Part shown: positions 9,563 to 17,613 of the stretch, in pieces
How positions within the stretch are numbered: position 1 is the stretch's first letter
Layout: the number at the start of each line of letters is the position of its first letter
Assembly: GCF_014638845.1 (NCBI RefSeq)
Contig: NZ_BMFP01000009.1
Location: forward strand, 1 to 64,000
DNA: 64,000 bases
Origin: Pontibacter amylolyticus
GTDB taxonomy: Bacteria; Bacteroidota; Bacteroidia; Cytophagales; Hymenobacteraceae
Direction: 5' to 3'
Notes under the pieces: model-generated
What the model saw: only the letters and a program-made list of their open reading frames with translations
Told to the model about the DNA's origin: nothing
The model's database searches: none
Translations under genes and position numbers: made by a program

Positions 9563-10162
9563 ATGAAAGAAAAGACAAGCAAGAAAGAGGAACAGTCAGC
9601 AGCAGAAGCTGTTGCACCCGGACAGGGTAATACAGCTGTGGCTGCCGCGGCTCCCGCTAAAGAGAGTTTGCCCAAGCCTGAAGCTGTGAAGGAAGAGATG
9701 ATTCACCTGATCGTCTTTAAGCTTGGCTCTGAAGAGTATGGTATTAAGATAGACCAGGTAAAAGAGGTGACGGTCACACCAAATGTGACCCGTATGCCGC
9801 GAACGCCTGATTTTATCAAAGGGGTGGCCAATATCCGGGGTGACATTATCGCCATTATGAATCTGGAGGAGCGTTTTGGCATACGCTCCGTTCCACTGGC
9901 CAGTGACGTGAATCCACACATAACCTATACCCTGGTGATCGAAGCGAGGGAATACAGTATAGGTGTGATTGTGCGCGAAGTGCCACAGTCCCTGAACCTC
10001 TCGATGACCAAGATTGACAAGACTCCTTCGTTTTTGCAGGATATCAATATCCACGAAAACTACATTGAGGGCATTGCCAAGGTGAACAACCGCCTGATCA
10101 TCGTACTGGACATGTACAAAATCCTGACCCAGGATGAGATAAGGGAGCTGAAAAATAATTAA
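9563..10162 (+). CDS. cheW: Chemotaxis adaptor CheW
   Basis: A 199-residue CheW that would couple the poly-HAMP receptor to CheA. The CheW fold starts near residue 45 (MIHLIVFKLGSEEYGIKIDQ) and includes the conserved MPRTPDFIKGVANIRGDIIA segment. It is preceded by about 45 residues rich in Lys, Glu and Ala, longer than the usual CheW N-terminus. It follows the receptor by 14 bp and precedes cheY by 35 bp, so co-transcription is likely. Confidence 0.95.
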   Translation: MKEKTSKKEEQSAAEAVAPGQGNTAVAAAAPAKESLPKPEAVKEEMIHLIVFKLGSEEYGIKIDQVKEVTVTPNVTRMPRTPDFIKGVANIRGDIIAIMNLEERFGIRSVPLASDVNPHITYTLVIEAREYSIGVIVREVPQSLNLSMTKIDKTPSFLQDINIHENYIEGIAKVNNRLIIVLDMYKILTQDEIRELKNN

Positions 10163-10197
10163 AGAAATTCATTCAAATTGAAGCTATACTTTAAAGT

Positions 10198-10560
10198 ATG
10201 AAAAGAATTCTGATTGTAGATGACTCCTTCTACATGCGCACCATGCTCAAAAACATGCTCACAGATGCAGGTTATGAGATCGTTGGGGAGGCTCCAAACG
10301 GGCAGACGGCGCTGGAACTGGCAAAGGAAACTAATCCGGACCTGATTACCCTCGATGTGATCCTGCCTGACAATACGGGACTTGATGTGCTGAAGGGCAT
10401 CAAAGCCGAGCAGCCTGACATGAAAATCGTGATTGTGAGCGCCGTAGGGCAGGAAGTGATTGTAAACGAGGCACTCGAGTACGGTGCTCTTTCTTATATC
10501 GTTAAGCCTTTTTCAGAGGAGCGGGTACTGGAGGTTGTGAAGAAAGCGCTGGAAGAATAG
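10198..10560 (+). CDS. cheY: CheY-type single-domain response regulator
   Basis: A 120-residue stand-alone receiver. It has the acidic pair in ILIVDDSFYMR, the phosphoacceptor Asp in DLITLDVILPDNTGLDVL, the conserved Ser in VIVSAVGQ and the Lys in YIVKPF, so it should be phosphorylated by the CheA encoded downstream. It has no output domain. No flagellar genes are visible in the window, so the target is unknown; gliding, type IV pilus or a non-motility output are options. Confidence 0.93.
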   Translation: MKRILIVDDSFYMRTMLKNMLTDAGYEIVGEAPNGQTALELAKETNPDLITLDVILPDNTGLDVLKGIKAEQPDMKIVIVSAVGQEVIVNEALEYGALSYIVKPFSEERVLEVVKKALEE

Positions 10561-10600
10561 CTATATTCTGACTGTAGGAGTACTCATTGTTGGCAGAAGG

Positions 10601-10617
10601 AAAGGAGTCGTACTTTG
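10601..10617 (+). promoter_or_regulatory. Ribosome-binding site and TTG start of cheB
   Basis: AAAGGAG (10601-10607) lies 7 bases before TTG (10615-10617). It is one of the strongest Shine-Dalgarno sequences in the window and decides the TTG start, since no ATG is available in frame near the receiver domain. Confidence 0.7.
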
Positions 10618-11733
10618 AAAGGACAGAATAGCAGGCTGAAAGTTCTGGTTGCTGACGGATCTAGTCATGCTCGCCTGGTTCTTGAAAGCATTCTCAGTTG
10701 TTCACCTGATCTGGAAGTGATAGGGCTTGCTTCTAACGGAGCACAGGTGCTGGAAACTTTGCGCCGCAGAAAAGCAGACGTCATACTTGCTGCTGTGGAT
10801 CTTCGGAAAAACGAGCACTTACTGGTCTTCAAGCAGATTTTCAGCGAGTGCCCAACCCCGATCATCATGCTGGTGGAGAAGGACCAACTTAGTCTGGAAC
10901 TCCTACAAGAGGCAATCGGCCTGGGTGTTTACGGGGTGATCCTGAAGCCTGGCCCTGCGGCAAGACCAGCCTACAGGACCAAGGCAGAGGAGATCTGCAG
11001 GAAAGTGGCCGCGGTGCGGGACTCGGAATACTGGGATCCTAAAAAGCGCCTGAGCATGCTGAGAGAAGAAGCACAGCTCTTGCCCAAACCGGCGCAGAAC
11101 GTGTCCCGGAACGCGACGGCAGACACCATCATTGTGATGGGCGCGTCAACGGGCGGAACGCAGGCAGTGGAGCAGATTATCAGGCAATTGGACCCGACGC
11201 TGAACGCTTCTGTTTTGGTTGCCATACACCTGCCGCCGAAGTTCACGCACACGTACTCGCGCAGGCTCAAGGGAATGACGGACCTGACAGTGATGGAGGG
11301 TCGTACAGGTTTGATCCCTAAACCCGGTAAAGTGATTATAGCCCCCGGGGGTAGAAATATGATTGTACAAACTGTGATGGGAAATGCCTCAAACCTCAAG
11401 ATTGGCTTTAGTGAAGAAGAAGGGCATGATCTGCCGTCGGTCGATCAGCTGATGATAGCGGTGGCGCAGAGTGGCGTACGACGCGTGATAGGTGTGATTC
11501 TGACAGGTATGGGCAAAGACGGCACAGCAGGCGTAATGGCCATATCACAGCGGGAAGGGGGGCATGTCATAGCACAGGACGAGGCGTCGTCGGCCATTTT
11601 TGGGATGGCCAAATCAGCCATAGAGAGCGGTAAAACCGACAAAGTGCTGCCTTTGTCAGAAATAGGCCAATACCTGAACCGGTATGTGGCAGCAGGACAG
11701 CAGCAAGTCAGTACAACTGACGTGAATTCATGA
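10615..11733 (+). CDS. cheB: CheB methylesterase with degenerate receiver domain
   Basis: A 372-residue two-domain CheB. The C-terminal methylesterase keeps the catalytic triad: Ser178 in GASTGGT, His205 in AIHLPPKFTHT and Asp302 in GMGKDGTAG. The N-terminal domain (residues 8-130) has the receiver fold but not the phosphorylation site. The phosphoacceptor position is Ala60 (ADVILAAVDL instead of a DVVTLD-type strand), the acidic pair is reduced to Asp14-Gly15, and the Ser/Thr position after strand 4 is Val; only Lys111 is kept. The start is TTG at 10615 with an AAAGGAG ribosome site at 10601-10607. Regulation by phosphorylation is therefore unlikely. Confidence 0.92.
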   Translation: MKGQNSRLKVLVADGSSHARLVLESILSCSPDLEVIGLASNGAQVLETLRRRKADVILAAVDLRKNEHLLVFKQIFSECPTPIIMLVEKDQLSLELLQEAIGLGVYGVILKPGPAARPAYRTKAEEICRKVAAVRDSEYWDPKKRLSMLREEAQLLPKPAQNVSRNATADTIIVMGASTGGTQAVEQIIRQLDPTLNASVLVAIHLPPKFTHTYSRRLKGMTDLTVMEGRTGLIPKPGKVIIAPGGRNMIVQTVMGNASNLKIGFSEEEGHDLPSVDQLMIAVAQSGVRRVIGVILTGMGKDGTAGVMAISQREGGHVIAQDEASSAIFGMAKSAIESGKTDKVLPLSEIGQYLNRYVAAGQQQVSTTDVNS

Positions 11734-13364
11734 AATCGAGAGAGCAGGAGTATAAAGAGATATTTATAGCAGAAGCGCTGGAATACTACGACGCCCTTAA
11801 CAGGCTCATCAGCGAACTGGAAAAAAAACCGCAGGACGATCGGGTGCTGGCGGAGATATTCCGTATGCTCCATAACCTGAAGGCGAATGCAAAGGCGATC
11901 GGTTACCTTCAGATCTCAGACGTATCGCATAAGCTCGAAACAGCATTTGGCCTGATCCGCAACAAAGAGCTGAGTTTCAGTGATGAAGTAGTGGGCGTTC
12001 TGTTCGACGGGATCGACCTGCTCGGTGAGCTGATCAAGAACATTGACAGCGAACGGCAGGTGGAAATTGACCCGGTCCTAATCCGAAACCTGGATATCGT
12101 GGTCGACAGTCTTTCGGACAGCACGGTTGAGCTGGCCAAGGTGCAGAAGTTCAGCACCTCCCGCAACCTGACGCTGTCCGATCTGATTTACATTCAGGTC
12201 AAAAAGCTGGACCACCTCATGAATCTGGTGGGGGAGCTGATCATTGACCGGGACCGCATTCTCTCGCTCAGCCGCGAGCTGGACAATGATGAGCTGAAGG
12301 TGGTGAGTTCACATTTGTACCGCATTACAGAGGACCTGCAGTACAGTGTGATGGATGCGCGTCTGGTAAGTATCGGCACGCTGTTCAACAAATTTCCGAG
12401 AGTCGTACGTGATATTTCGACTGCCGAGAAAAAGGAAGTCAATCTGGATCTAAGTGGTCAGGATATTCAGATTGACCGCAATATTCTGCAAATTATGACA
12501 GACTCGCTGCTGCACCTGGTGCGCAACGCGATCACGCACGGCATCGAGAAACCGGTACAGCGGTCGAAGGTGGGTAAACCGAAAGTCGGTTCGCTGCAGC
12601 TCTCCGCCCGCAGCGACCGCGAAAGTGTGATCATCACCCTGACTGACGACGGAAGAGGTATAGACGTCGGGAAAGTGAAAAGAGCCGCTGTCGATCGGCA
12701 TCTCGTGCCAGCAGACGTTGCGGACGGCCTTCCGGACTCAGAAGTGTATTCTTTCCTGTTTGAGCCTGGTTTCTCACTGGCCAAGGAAGTGACAGAGTTC
12801 TCCGGACGGGGCGTTGGGTTGGATGTTGTGAAGAATGCGATCGATTCAATTGGTGGTCGCATACGTATAGAGTCTGAGAAAGGAAAAGGGACCTCTTTTA
12901 TACTGCAGTTACCAACTTCCATTGCCGTTAAGGGAGCCCTTTTATTTGAAATTGACAATATTTTTTATGCCATCCCACTGATCCACACCGATTCCGTGGT
13001 GGCGCTGGATAAAGATGAACTCCACGAAGTAGGAGAAGTGCTCGTCGCCGACATTAAGGGAGAAACCGTAACGGTCGTATACCTGGACGAGCTCCTGAAC
13101 ATGGAGGAAAGCCAGATGCGCCTGGGAGATAAAACCCGGTTAAAGGGACAGGTACAGAACATTATCATTGTGACGTACAACAACCGCAAGCTCGGCCTGA
13201 TCGTGGACAAGCTCTACCGGCAGCAGGACATTGTGGTAAAGCCACTCAGCAAACCGCTGGATAGCATTGATTTATATGGCGGTGTAACGCTGCTGGGCAC
13301 AGGCAAGGTCTGTCTCGTGCTGGACGTGCCCGCTATTACTAAGTACTTTGTGAACAAAAGATGA
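11730..13364 (+). CDS. cheA: Chemotaxis histidine kinase CheA
   Basis: A 544-residue CheA overlapping the cheB stop codon by 4 bp. P1 (HPt) carries the phosphorylatable His48 in MLHNLKANAKAIGY, where the usual HxxKG is HNLKA. P3 dimerisation begins near residue 150 (IQVKKLDHLMNLVGELI). P4 ATPase motifs are HLVRNAITHGIE (N box), TDDGRGID (G1) and GRGVGLDVVKNAI. P5, the CheW-like domain, fills the C-terminus. There is no room for a P2 CheY-docking domain between P1 and P3, so the protein is shorter than E. coli CheA (654 residues). It should phosphorylate the CheY of this cluster. Confidence 0.95.
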   Translation: MKSREQEYKEIFIAEALEYYDALNRLISELEKKPQDDRVLAEIFRMLHNLKANAKAIGYLQISDVSHKLETAFGLIRNKELSFSDEVVGVLFDGIDLLGELIKNIDSERQVEIDPVLIRNLDIVVDSLSDSTVELAKVQKFSTSRNLTLSDLIYIQVKKLDHLMNLVGELIIDRDRILSLSRELDNDELKVVSSHLYRITEDLQYSVMDARLVSIGTLFNKFPRVVRDISTAEKKEVNLDLSGQDIQIDRNILQIMTDSLLHLVRNAITHGIEKPVQRSKVGKPKVGSLQLSARSDRESVIITLTDDGRGIDVGKVKRAAVDRHLVPADVADGLPDSEVYSFLFEPGFSLAKEVTEFSGRGVGLDVVKNAIDSIGGRIRIESEKGKGTSFILQLPTSIAVKGALLFEIDNIFYAIPLIHTDSVVALDKDELHEVGEVLVADIKGETVTVVYLDELLNMEESQMRLGDKTRLKGQVQNIIIVTYNNRKLGLIVDKLYRQQDIVVKPLSKPLDSIDLYGGVTLLGTGKVCLVLDVPAITKYFVNKR

Positions 13365-13376
13365 GGAACTGAGGCG

Positions 13377-14024
13377 ATGGATTACGAAACTTATAACACG
13401 ACGAACATGATGGATACGCATGTAACCGAGTTGGAAAAGGACATCATTAAAGAAATCCTGAATATAGGACTGGCACGCGCCGCCGATTCTTTTGCCACCA
13501 TAGCCAAAGATAAGGTCATGCTCAAGGTGCCCGACGTGCAGCTGATAGAAGTAAAAGACCTTATTTCGCTCATCGGCAAATATGAAAACTCGCACTTTAT
13601 CATCCAGTCCGATATTAAGGGAGATTTTAATGGCGCCACGCTCATGCTCTTTTCAGATGAGCACATCACACTGCTTTCCAACGTATGCCTCAGCATGCTG
13701 AATGTGCAGAAGGGTGAATTAAACGTGATGCAGGAGTCGCTTCTACTCGAAATCAGCAATATTATAACAGGCGCCCTTGTTACCCAGTTGGCTAACATTC
13801 TGAAGAGCAACATCTACGGCTCGCCTCCAAAAGCGCCTAAAAGCCACATTGCAAACTCCCTAAAGGATATCCTGGTACAGCACCCCCTTTTCCAACCACT
13901 CGTGTTCACGGTTATCACCAAGTTTCAGCACAATTCAAAAGACATAGAACTTCCCCTGCTGCTGTTCTTCGATACGAGCACCCTTATTAAGATGCTAGAA
14001 ATCATCAGAACGTTTAAGGTATAA
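13377..14024 (+). CDS. cheC: CheC-type CheY-P phosphatase
   Basis: A 215-residue CheC/CheX/FliY-family protein, last gene of the cluster. Both predicted active-site helices carry the family motif (D/S)xxxExxN: Asp22-Glu26-Asn29 (DIIKEILN) and Ser121-Glu125-Asn128 (SLLLEISN). CheC proteins hydrolyse CheY phosphate, so this is the likely signal terminator. CheC is often activated by CheD; no cheD is seen here. The gene starts 12 bp after cheA. Confidence 0.85.
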   Translation: MDYETYNTTNMMDTHVTELEKDIIKEILNIGLARAADSFATIAKDKVMLKVPDVQLIEVKDLISLIGKYENSHFIIQSDIKGDFNGATLMLFSDEHITLLSNVCLSMLNVQKGELNVMQESLLLEISNIITGALVTQLANILKSNIYGSPPKAPKSHIANSLKDILVQHPLFQPLVFTVITKFQHNSKDIELPLLLFFDTSTLIKMLEIIRTFKV

Positions 14025-14070
14025 ACAGCCTGTCGTATACCTGCTTATACCTTTTTGAGATAAAAATTCT

Positions 14071-14115
14071 GACGAGCTATACCTGCCTGGTTTACCACAG
14101 CAGGTATAGCTCGTC
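14071..14115 (+). terminator. Hairpin after the chemosensory cluster
   Basis: A perfect 16-bp stem (14071-14086 with 14100-14115) with a 13-base loop is followed by CGCTTTTTAGG. Each arm contains one copy of the window-wide motif: TATACCT in the left arm and AGGTATA in the right. It likely terminates the che transcript. Confidence 0.75.
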
Positions 14116-14245
14116 CGCTTTTTAGGCCATCCTGTGCTCATGAAGGGGGCGCCTCGTACCGGTCTAACTCAAAGGTGTTGTTTGATTATAGCGTCAGTTT
14201 TCGTTTTTTTGCATTTTTATATTCAAGAAACCACAGAGTCAATTA

Positions 14246-15577
14246 ATGAACGCATTAGGAAGACACATTTTAGTTGAATTTTACGATTGCTCTCCTGAAC
14301 TGATGAACGATGTGATCCACATCGAGAACAGCATGGTAGCCGCTGCCGAAACCGCCGGCGCCACTGTCATCAACAGTACTTTCCATCACTTCTCGCCCTA
14401 CGGTGTATCTGGCGTGGTGGTAATTCAGGAAAGCCACCTGGCCATCCATACCTGGCCTGAGTATGGCTATGCAGCCGTAGACCTGTTCACCTGTGGCGAT
14501 TCTGTTGACCCATGGGTTTCGTATACCTATCTGAAGGAGGCCTTCCAGTCAGGCCATGGCTCTTCGATGGAGCTACGACGCGGCCAGTTGAGTCTTTTGA
14601 AACGCAACGACTTCAACCTGGAGACACTTCGCGACTCATCTGCCAAAACCATAGAAGCCGACGGTTCCATTACAAGGGATGTTTGGTTCACCGAGCGTGA
14701 CGAGAACATTGCTTTGTCGCTGAAGCATACCGGCAACCAACTCTATAAGAAAGACTCCGAATACCAGCGGGTAGAGATTTACGAGACGCTGGCGTATGGC
14801 AACATGCTGACGCTGGATGGCATGGTGATGTGCACGCAGAAAGATGAGTACGTATACCATGAGATGATTACACACGTACCGATGCTCAGTAACCGGTCTG
14901 CCAAACGCGCCCTGGTAATAGGCGGCGGTGACGGCGGTACCGTACGCGAACTGCTGCGCCACGAGCAGCTGGAGGAAGTAACGCTGGTAGAGATCGACGA
15001 ACTCGTAATCGAGGCCTGCAAACTGCACCTGCCGGAAACAGCCGTGGCCTTCGAGAACCCACGTCTGAACCTGCTGATTGAGGATGGCATCAAGTATATT
15101 AAAGAGTGTGACGATGAGCACTACGACCTGATCATTGTAGACTCTGCTGATCCGGTTGGCCCGGGTGAGGGCCTGTTTACGGCAGCGTTCTACCAGGAAG
15201 TATACCGCTGCCTGGCAAAAGACGGGGTGATGATCACGCAAAGTGAGTCGCCTCGCTTCAATTCGGCTGTATTTGTTGAAATTTACGACACCTACAAGAA
15301 GATATTCGGACAAGATAAGGTATACTGCTACCTGGCGGCCATACCCACTTACCCGACCGGCACCTGGAGTTTCTCGTATTCAGCAAAAGGCGATGCCAGG
15401 CCTTTGCAATTTGATGCAGAAGCAGCAGCAGCGTTCTCCAAAAAAGAGGGCCTCAAATATTACAATGAAGAAGTGCATGCGGCTGCCTTCGCGCTCCCTA
15501 ACTTTGTGAAGGAGCTTTTAAACACTAAACCTGAACATGTAACTGATGAGTACTCAGCAGAACCAATCAACCAATAG
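14246..15577 (+). CDS. Fused S-adenosylmethionine decarboxylase - spermidine synthase
   Basis: A 443-residue fusion of two polyamine enzymes. Residues 1-118 are a prokaryotic SpeD: Ser63 in [11 protein letters not shown] is the expected self-cleavage and pyruvoyl site, with His68 and Cys83 at the other active-site positions. Residues about 145-435 are an aminopropyltransferase, with [20 protein letters not shown], the AdoMet-type loop [25 protein letters not shown] and the [14 protein letters not shown] active-site segment. The protein would make decarboxylated AdoMet and transfer its aminopropyl group to putrescine. SpeD cleavage at Glu62-Ser63 would leave the alpha chain covalently joined to the synthase. 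The agmatinase gene overlaps the 3' end by 32 bp. Confidence 0.93.
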   Translation: MNALGRHILVEFYDCSPELMNDVIHIENSMVAAAETAGATVINSTFHHFSPYGVSGVVVIQESHLAIHTWPEYGYAAVDLFTCGDSVDPWVSYTYLKEAFQSGHGSSMELRRGQLSLLKRNDFNLETLRDSSAKTIEADGSITRDVWFTERDENIALSLKHTGNQLYKKDSEYQRVEIYETLAYGNMLTLDGMVMCTQKDEYVYHEMITHVPMLSNRSAKRALVIGGGDGGTVRELLRHEQLEEVTLVEIDELVIEACKLHLPETAVAFENPRLNLLIEDGIKYIKECDDEHYDLIIVDSADPVGPGEGLFTAAFYQEVYRCLAKDGVMITQSESPRFNSAVFVEIYDTYKKIFGQDKVYCYLAAIPTYPTGTWSFSYSAKGDARPLQFDAEAAAAFSKKEGLKYYNEEVHAAAFALPNFVKELLNTKPEHVTDEYSAEPINQ

Positions 15578-16637
15578 CAAGCAACAGAAGATCGCAACCT
15601 TTGACCCGAACGGGGTGGGCGACGTGAATGGCGGCCTTTTCGGTTTGCCTTTTACGATAGAAGAATCAGAGGTGGTGCTTATACCTGTGCCCTGGGAAGT
15701 AACGGTTTCCTACAGTGCCGGCACAGCGGCGGGACCGCAAGCCATCAAAGACGCTTCCCCACAACTGGACTTGTTTGAACCCGCCATCAAAGACGCCTGG
15801 AAACTGGGTATAGGGATGGAGGAGATCTCTGAAGACTGGGCCGTTGTAAGTGATAACCTGCGCCAGCGCGCCGAGAATTACATCAACTGGTTGGAAGATG
15901 GGAGTCCGGAAACGGACAGAGCGGAGTTTGAGAACCTGCCAGCCGAAGTGACTGAAAAAGGAGAGGAGCTCCTGCAGTGGCTGAAGTCAAAGGCGCACCA
16001 CTACCTGGACCAGGGCAAGCTGGTTGGCGTGGTAGGCGGCGACCACAGCACGCCGCTTGGCTTGATGCACGCGCTGGCTGAGCGCCACGAGGAATACGGT
16101 ATCCTGCAGGTGGATGCGCACGCCGATTTACGCGATGCCTATGAGGGCTTTAAGTATTCGCACGCTTCCATCATGTTCAATGCGCTGCAACTGCCGCAAG
16201 TTAAAAAACTGGTGCAGGTGGGTATACGCGACATCTGTCAGGCAGAAGCCGAACTGGCCAATCAGTCGAACGGACGTGTGACTATTTTCTATGACAGTGT
16301 GCTGAAAGAGAACATGTATGCTGGAGACAGCTGGAAAAAAGAGTGCAAGAAGATCATTGCCCAGCTTCCTCAGAAGGTATACATCAGCTTTGACATAGAC
16401 GGTCTGGACCCGAAGCTTTGTCCTGCCACCGGTACACCTGTGCCTGGTGGTCTGGAGTTTGAAGAGGCCGTATACCTGATCAAAGCGCTTGTAAAGTCAG
16501 GTCGCGAGATCATCGGCTTTGATTTGTGCGAGGTAGCACCGGGCGAGAGTGAGTGGAATGGCAATGTGGGGGCGCGTCTGCTTTACAGGCTGTGCAACTG
16601 GATGGCTGTATCGCAGAAGCGCCTGGAAGTGCAGTAG
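15546..16637 (+). CDS. speB: Agmatinase-family ureohydrolase
   Basis: A 363-residue arginase/agmatinase superfamily enzyme. All manganese-ligand motifs are present: GGDHS, DAHAD and SFDIDGLDP. The expected reaction is agmatine to putrescine plus urea, feeding the aminopropyltransferase encoded just upstream. The ATG at 15546 lies inside the preceding gene (32-bp overlap, different frame), which indicates tight translational coupling. The arginine decarboxylase that would make agmatine is not in the window. Formiminoglutamase or another ureohydrolase activity cannot be excluded from sequence alone, but the context favours agmatinase. Confidence 0.88.
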   Translation: MSTQQNQSTNSKQQKIATFDPNGVGDVNGGLFGLPFTIEESEVVLIPVPWEVTVSYSAGTAAGPQAIKDASPQLDLFEPAIKDAWKLGIGMEEISEDWAVVSDNLRQRAENYINWLEDGSPETDRAEFENLPAEVTEKGEELLQWLKSKAHHYLDQGKLVGVVGGDHSTPLGLMHALAERHEEYGILQVDAHADLRDAYEGFKYSHASIMFNALQLPQVKKLVQVGIRDICQAEAELANQSNGRVTIFYDSVLKENMYAGDSWKKECKKIIAQLPQKVYISFDIDGLDPKLCPATGTPVPGGLEFEEAVYLIKALVKSGREIIGFDLCEVAPGESEWNGNVGARLLYRLCNWMAVSQKRLEVQ

Positions 16638-16708
16638 GCTTACCTTTATTCCCAGTTTGCCGTATAGCGTGGTAGAAATAATATACTATCACTATATATC
16701 GAGACGAA

Positions 16709-17041
16709 ATGGGAATTATTATTAAGATTTTACTAACTGGTGTAGCCGCCCTATTAGCCGCTTACTTACTGCCAGGTGTGCAGATCGACGGGTTCGGAGC
16801 GGCATTGATTCTGGCCGTTGTACTGGCCTTGCTCAACGCCGTTGTTCGTCCCATATTGGTCATCCTGACCATACCTGTCACTGTGCTGACACTGGGTTTG
16901 TTTTTGCTGGTGATCAACGCGCTCATCATCCTTCTAGCCGACTATCTGATAGGAGGCTTCGATGTGGATGGTTTTCTTTGGGCCCTTATCTTCAGCTTGG
17001 TACTGTCGCTTATAGAAGCGGTGCTGGACATGATTTTCTAA
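16709..17041 (+). CDS. Phage-holin-4_2-like (YvlD-type) membrane protein
   Basis: A 110-residue, very hydrophobic protein with about four membrane segments and the family features PGVQIDGFGAAL, NAVVRPIL and a C-terminal FDVDGFLWALIFSLVLSLIEAVL. The family is named after phage holins, but most members are ordinary chromosomal genes of unknown function. No phage genes surround it. It converges on the Cys-rich protein gene across a shared terminator. Confidence 0.85.
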   Translation: MGIIIKILLTGVAALLAAYLLPGVQIDGFGAALILAVVLALLNAVVRPILVILTIPVTVLTLGLFLLVINALIILLADYLIGGFDVDGFLWALIFSLVLSLIEAVLDMIF

Positions 17042-17058
17042 TCAGAATTACACGTAAA

Positions 17059-17096
17059 GCAGAAAAGCCCCTGATACAAATCAGGGGCTTTTCTGC
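17059..17096. terminator. Bidirectional terminator
   Basis: A 16-bp perfect stem (17059-17074 with 17081-17096) lies between two convergent genes. Runs of A and T inside the stem ends let it act in both directions. Confidence 0.85.
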
Positions 17097-17112
17097 TTTC
17101 TATACCTGGGTA

Positions 17113-17445
17113 TTAACGGGCCATCCAGGCTTCGCAGGCGTCCGCGCACTCACGGCAGGCTTCTGCGCATTTCTGACAGTGATCATGGTCATGTTTGCCA
17201 CACTCCTCTGCGCACAGACGACAAATTTCGATGCACTCTTTCATCACGTGCTTGGCATGGGCCGAGTCGCGGGCAACGAAGCGCGCGGTAAGGGTACAGA
17301 TGTCGGCGCAATCCCGGTCGAGCATAATGCACCGTACCATCATTTTAACGTCGTCTTCCTGCAAACAAGCGGTGGCGCAGGTCTCGCAGGCGGTAATGCA
17401 TTTGATGAGCACGTGCTCTAAGTCATTGGTTCTTTCAGATTTCAT
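17113..17445 (-). CDS. Cys-rich four-helix-bundle (copper-storage-like) protein
   Basis: A 110-residue protein with repeated Cys-x2/3-Cys pairs spaced along amphipathic helices (CITACETCATAC, CAEECGKHDHDHCQKCAEACRECADAC). It resembles the four-helix-bundle copper-binding Csp/DUF326 proteins, which hold Cu(I) with cysteines inside the bundle. I start it at the internal ATG at 17445 (MKSERTND); an upstream in-frame start would add 18 poorly fitting residues. It has no signal peptide, so it would be cytosolic as for Csp3. Metal binding is inferred from the family. Confidence 0.82.
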   Translation of the reverse strand: MKSERTNDLEHVLIKCITACETCATACLQEDDVKMMVRCIMLDRDCADICTLTARFVARDSAHAKHVMKECIEICRLCAEECGKHDHDHCQKCAEACRECADACEAWMAR

Positions 17446-17613
17446 AGCTTCTGGTTTATAAGTTTCATACTTCCATAAAGTACGGCTGTGTGGGGCCATT
17501 GTTGGTATATCTGAAACCTATACCTAAAACAGGAACCAATTTCACACTGAGAATGGTTAACTTTGGGTTCAGAAAAGCAAATCTATTTCGCATCGTTACA
17601 CTTTCTACAGAGC

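Noticed and set aside
16709..17041. Holin-like protein as part of a prophage
   Set aside because: The neighbours are housekeeping genes, and the family is mostly non-phage.
17563..17613. Upstream TTG start for recQ
   Set aside because: The extra residues match nothing in RecQ; the ATG at 17614 directly precedes the helicase domain.
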